Below, piece by piece: positions 6,675 through 12,093 of a DNA stretch of 12,093 nt (the first letter of the stretch is position 1; each line of letters starts with the position of its first letter). The translations under genes were made by a program, and so were the position numbers. Source of the DNA: Bog-756 sp037141235 (lineage in GTDB: Bacteria; Actinomycetota; Acidimicrobiia; Acidimicrobiales; RAAP-2); NCBI GenBank assembly GCA_037141235.1, contig JBAXCY010000087.1:1-12093 (forward strand), in the 5' to 3' direction. Below the pieces are notes generated by a model. That model was not told the DNA's origin, ran no database searches, and worked only from the letters and a program-made list of their open reading frames with translations.

Positions 6675-7372
6675 CCTCGACGAGCGATTCAGACCTGGCC
6701 GACATCGACGGTGAGGACGAAGATGCCGATGGTCTCGTCAAGCCCCGGCTGAGGGGGGTCCTCCACGAGATTGCCTTCTTCGTGTCATTGGCATCAGGGG
6801 CATGGCTGGTGTGGGACGCCCCCACCTTGTCGTCGAAGCTGCTCTGTCTGATCTACGCGTGTGCCATCTCCCTGTTGTTCGGGGTGAGCGCCCTGTTCCA
6901 CCGGCATACCTGGGGACCAGTAGGGCGACAACGGATGCGGCGGGCTGATCACTCAACCATCTTCATCGCCATCGCCGGCTCCTATACGCCGGTAGCCGGC
7001 ATCGCTCTGACCGGATGGGCCCGGACGACGCTCCTGGTGATCGCCTGGGGAGGGGCCATCGTTGGCATCACCCTTCGTCAGGTGTGGCTGGATGCGCCCA
7101 AGTGGGTGATCGCTCTGCCCTATGTGGTGGTGGGCTGGGCCGCCGTCATCGTGCTCCCGCAGTTGTATCGGGCGATCGGGCCCACGGGGTTCGCCCTGCT
7201 GCTGATCGGAGGGCTGGCCTACTCGGCCGGTGCTGTGGTCTACGCCATCAAGAAGCCGAATCCGCTACCAGGGGTGTTCGGCTACCACGAGGTGTTTCAT
7301 GCCTGCACCATCGTCGGGGCGACCTGCCACTTCATCTGCATCGCCTGGTTCGTCCTGCCGCTGGCTGGCTGA
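6671..7372 (+). CDS. Hemolysin III / PAQR-like seven-helix membrane protein (YqfA family)
   Basis: A 233-residue integral membrane protein with about seven hydrophobic helices after an acidic N-terminal tail (DSDLADIDGEDEDAD), likely cytoplasmic. The polar residues that mark the PAQR/HlyIII (CREST) superfamily are present: S73xxxH77 in SALFHRH, D93-H94 in RADHSTIF, and H206xxxH210 in GYHEVFH near the last helix. These residues coordinate zinc in solved relatives and suggest a metal-dependent hydrolase-type activity. The hemolysin name is historical and does not imply toxicity here. The ATG overlaps the amidotransferase TGA (ATGA), so the two are translationally coupled. No functional link with the amidotransferase is evident from sequence. 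Confidence 0.94.
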   Translation: MTSTSDSDLADIDGEDEDADGLVKPRLRGVLHEIAFFVSLASGAWLVWDAPTLSSKLLCLIYACAISLLFGVSALFHRHTWGPVGRQRMRRADHSTIFIAIAGSYTPVAGIALTGWARTTLLVIAWGGAIVGITLRQVWLDAPKWVIALPYVVVGWAAVIVLPQLYRAIGPTGFALLLIGGLAYSAGAVVYAIKKPNPLPGVFGYHEVFHACTIVGATCHFICIAWFVLPLAG

Positions 7373-7421
7373 CCGGGCCAGCACCGCTCCCGACCCCAGC
7401 CCCAACAGACAAGGATCATCG

Positions 7422-7634
7422 ATGCTCACCGTCTACGGCGTCCTCGCTCTCACCTTCATGATGTCGATGTACGCCCTCGAGCGGCGGGGGAACGGGTACG
7501 TCCTGGCTTTCGCCTTTGGGTGCGCGCTGTCCTCGGTCTACGGATTCGCATCCGGAGCTTGGCCCTTCGGCGTGGTCGAGGGGATCTGGGCGGTGATCGC
7601 CTTGCGGCGTTGGCAAATACAGCTTCAACCTTGA
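7422..7634 (+). CDS. Small two-helix membrane protein of unknown function
   Basis: A 70-residue ORF that starts at an ATG with AAGGA (7411-7415) 6 nt upstream, 49 nt after the hlyIII-type gene. The sequence predicts two membrane helices, roughly residues 2-17 (LTVYGVLALTFMMSMY) and 26-60, separated by a charged turn with LERRGNG (19-25), and a short basic/polar C-terminus (LRRWQIQLQP). I do not recognise a named family. Codon use resembles the neighbours, with mostly G or C in third positions. An upstream in-frame ATG at 7230 would overlap hlyIII and gives low-quality sequence, so it is rejected. It is the last gene of the run and ends 120 bp before the stop of the convergent gene. Confidence 0.75.
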   Translation: MLTVYGVLALTFMMSMYALERRGNGYVLAFAFGCALSSVYGFASGAWPFGVVEGIWAVIALRRWQIQLQP

Positions 7635-7754
7635 CGTGTGGGGTAAGCGGCCCTGGCGTCGCACCCCGGGCCCATCTACCCGCCCACAATCCCGGTGACT
7701 TCCAAGGACTCGGCGACCCGATCGACGTCGTCTCCGTTTAGCGCCTGGGGGCCG
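7635..7754. other. Convergent intergenic region
   Basis: A 120-bp gap between two converging genes, where terminators would be expected. I see GC-rich runs (CACCCCGGGCCCA near 7660) and the small palindrome CGACGTCG near 7725, but no stem-loop followed by a T-run on either strand. Confidence 0.4.
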
Positions 7755-9308
7755 TCACGACTGGTCCAGAGCCGCCGTGCGCCACGATTCGACCCGCTCT
7801 TGGCGGGCGGTGATCTCGCCCTGCTCCCAGGCATGGATGTCGGCGACGATCGCATACACCAGGTCGGCAGTGGTCGGGAGGTCGATCTGCCAGTCATCCA
7901 TGTGGATGGTGGTGTCGGTCAGGTACTGCAACCGAAGGACATCGCCGTCGTCGCCGCACTCGGGCAGCAGCGCACAGAAGACGAACCCGAGTTGGCCGAT
8001 CCCGGTGGCATACCAACCGGCATCGGGGTCGTTGGCGGGCAGGTCGAGGTGGATGACGGAGATCCCGGTGGCCACCAGTTCCTCGACCAGCCCGATGAGG
8101 TGCTCGATCAGGTCTGGGCCGGCCTGGTGTACCTCGATACGGACCACCCCGGCACTGGTGTCGACATGGGTCGACAGCACGCTCGGGCCGCGTGCTTCAG
8201 AAGGCTCTTGGGGGGCCAGCACTGTTCGAACCAGCGCACTTTGCTCAACGACCGTAGCCACGTGGCGATGGGCCGATATCGGAGGGTAGATGGACCGTTC
8301 CGTCATAGGCGCCAACGGAATGTAACTGCACAGAACAGAGACCCGCTCGGACTTGTCCTGGGCATCGAAACCAGTCACCAGGCGCGGATTGGAATACTGG
8401 AGGAATACGCCAGTATCGAAACCCACCAGGTGGGCCATGCGCTGAGTTGCCATGTGCACCATGACTGGCTGGCCCAGGATGCCGTTGATCTGTTGGGTGC
8501 CGATGGCCTCATGCAGATGGGTCCCCATGGCCTTGAGCACCCCACGGTTACGGAACCGGGCATCCACCATGCCGGCACCGCCTTCGACGACCATGCTGCC
8601 AGCACGCAGGCGCCGGTAGGCGATGTGGCCGATCATCTCGCCGTCCGGCCCCTCGGCGATGGCGGCCAGTTGCAGGCCACTGGTCAGACCGGCATCCACG
8701 CCCTCGGGCTCGTAGGCCGAGCGCTTGTAGTCGTAGCCGTAGCAGCGGTACACCAGCCGGGCGTAGGCCGCGGCATCGCCGGGCACCATGGTCCGCACCG
8801 TGAATGGAACCTCTTCGACGTCGACCGACGAGGCGGCCGAGTCAGAGCCGGCTGCTGATCCAGTGACTTCGCCCGGGACTGATTGGTGAAGGGTCGGATG
8901 CAGCACCTCGGCCGGTAGCGCCACCGTCATGGTCGACGTGGGCCCCTCGGGGGAGATGGGGACGATCGACAGGTGGTCGACGAAACCGATGCCAGCCAGC
9001 TGCTTGGCCCGACGAATGGCCGATCGATCGGACGCGATGGGAAGGCCCTTGTCTCGCAACGTCAGCTCCATGCCCCCCGGAACACGCTGGATGCGGAGCT
9101 CAATGGAAGGCTCCGGATCGGGTCCCTCGGCGCACCGAAGGACCGCATCGACGCAGAGTGCCTCGACGACGCAGCGCACCTCGGTGGCGGCCATGTCGCT
9201 CAGGCCAGCACTGACCATGGCGGTAGCAGCAGCCGATCCGACCATGGCTGGGCTGCAGTCATCGGCCGGTACCTGGAGGACAGTGGTGCCTGATTGCAGT
9301 CCGAGCAT
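7755..9308 (-). CDS. RsbW/HATPase-like domain fused to GNAT-type acetyltransferase region
   Basis: A 517-residue multidomain protein. Residues ~5-132 resemble the serine-kinase/anti-sigma HATPase fold (RsbW/SpoIIAB): a helix with VVEAL (47-51) at the N-box and LRDKGLPI (84-91) at the D-x-G box. The Mg-binding Asn expected four residues after E49 is V53 and no Gly-rich ATP lid is seen, so nucleotide binding may be lost. A Ser/Ala-rich linker (~140-165) leads to a GNAT-like domain (~168-310) with VEGGAGMVDARFRNRGVLKA; RFRNRG matches the acetyl-CoA pyrophosphate loop (Q/R-x-x-G-x) loosely. The C-terminal third (~380-470), with GFVFCALLPECGDDGDVLRL, looks like a further GNAT-type half. The start lies 3 nt after the acnA stop, so the pair is probably co-transcribed and coupled. 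Substrate is unknown; protein or small-molecule acylation is inference. Confidence 0.8.
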   Translation of the reverse strand: MLGLQSGTTVLQVPADDCSPAMVGSAAATAMVSAGLSDMAATEVRCVVEALCVDAVLRCAEGPDPEPSIELRIQRVPGGMELTLRDKGLPIASDRSAIRRAKQLAGIGFVDHLSIVPISPEGPTSTMTVALPAEVLHPTLHQSVPGEVTGSAAGSDSAASSVDVEEVPFTVRTMVPGDAAAYARLVYRCYGYDYKRSAYEPEGVDAGLTSGLQLAAIAEGPDGEMIGHIAYRRLRAGSMVVEGGAGMVDARFRNRGVLKAMGTHLHEAIGTQQINGILGQPVMVHMATQRMAHLVGFDTGVFLQYSNPRLVTGFDAQDKSERVSVLCSYIPLAPMTERSIYPPISAHRHVATVVEQSALVRTVLAPQEPSEARGPSVLSTHVDTSAGVVRIEVHQAGPDLIEHLIGLVEELVATGISVIHLDLPANDPDAGWYATGIGQLGFVFCALLPECGDDGDVLRLQYLTDTTIHMDDWQIDLPTTADLVYAIVADIHAWEQGEITARQERVESWRTAALDQS

Positions 9309-9311
9309 CGC

Positions 9312-12002
<2,691 letters not shown>

Positions 12003-12006
12003 GTCT

Positions 12007-12093
12007 CTATTCTGCCCCGTCCCGAAGGGCGGCGAATTCCTGCGTGTCCGGCGTGTCCTGCGTGTCCGGCGTGTCCTGCGTGTCCTGCGTGTC
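12007..12093 (-). CDS. Possible 3' end of an upstream gene with a repeat-encoded tail (partial)
   Basis: On the minus strand one frame is open from the window edge to a TAG at 12007-12009, 4 nt before the acnA ATG. It would encode 28 residues: a repetitive DTQ/DTP tail followed by EFAALRDGAE. Tight spacing to acnA and the frame-preserving repeat make a real C-terminus plausible, but nothing in the residues identifies a family. The other two minus frames are also open through the repeat, so the region could equally be an untranslated leader. Confidence 0.3.
   Translation of the reverse strand, partial: DTQDTQDTPDTQDTPDTQEFAALRDGAE
12037..12093. repeat. 9-bp tandem repeat upstream of acnA
   Basis: At least six units of 9 bp run to the window edge, alternating CCTGCGTGT and CCGGCGTGT. 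The array is cut by the window end, so its full length is unknown. It lies about 35 bp upstream of the acnA start codon. Confidence 0.85.

Noticed and set aside
7676..7754. Possible extra C-terminal coding (NGDDVDRVAESLEVTGIVGG) on the minus strand in another frame next to the acetyltransferase stop
   Set aside because: It would need a frameshift relative to the gene, has no start of its own nearby in good context, and matches nothing I recognise.
7695..8858. 387-residue open frame on the + strand
   Set aside because: Antisense to the HATPase-GNAT gene, with no recognisable domain and no ribosome site; a shadow frame.
12037..12093. CRISPR-like array
   Set aside because: Units are 9 bp with no spacers, so it is a simple tandem repeat.

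Overview
The window is about 12.1 kb of GC-rich bacterial chromosome. I counted about 62% GC in the least GC-rich stretch (661-1140) and about 70% in a sampled line of thiC. Genes are tightly packed, GTG/ATG starts overlap stops, and the gene set is housekeeping: Fpg/Nei glycosylase, Bcp peroxiredoxin, ThiC, DEAD-box helicase, LmbE-type deacetylase, class I glutamine amidotransferase, hemolysin III and aconitase A. This suits a high-GC Actinomycetota, possibly an Acidimicrobiia-like lineage, but no marker here fixes the taxon and the assignment is inference.

Layout. 1-576 (+) is the 3' end of a formamidopyrimidine/Nei-type DNA glycosylase. 577-1179 holds no recognisable gene; it is mostly one small insertion-like element (624-1181) with 22-bp inverted ends (21/22 match), flanked by a 9-bp direct repeat. 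bcp (1180-1644, -) and thiC (1808-3586, +) diverge from a shared 163-bp spacer. A DEAD-box helicase follows (3828-5090, +) after a long leader. 5155-7634 (+) is a compact run: PIG-L/LmbE deacetylase, then glutamine amidotransferase (starts in the preceding stop codon), then HlyIII/PAQR membrane protein (ATGA overlap), then a 70-residue two-helix membrane protein. On the opposite strand acnA (12002-9312) is followed 3 nt later by a 517-residue protein joining a degenerate RsbW/HATPase-like domain to a GNAT acetyltransferase region (9308-7755). The two runs converge at 7635-7754.

Most of the window is ordinary core metabolism and I see no defence island or phage. The most interesting observations are: (1) the 558-bp element. 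Removing it with one copy of the 9-bp repeat rebuilds a bcp gene that ends after the same residue but with TGA in place of TAG, which is strong internal support for a real insertion. (2) The HATPase-GNAT fusion coupled to aconitase, whose Mg-binding Asn position looks lost. (3) Short in-frame tandem repeats at three gene ends (541-573, 5920-5979, 12037-12093), each encoding a charged or polar tail.
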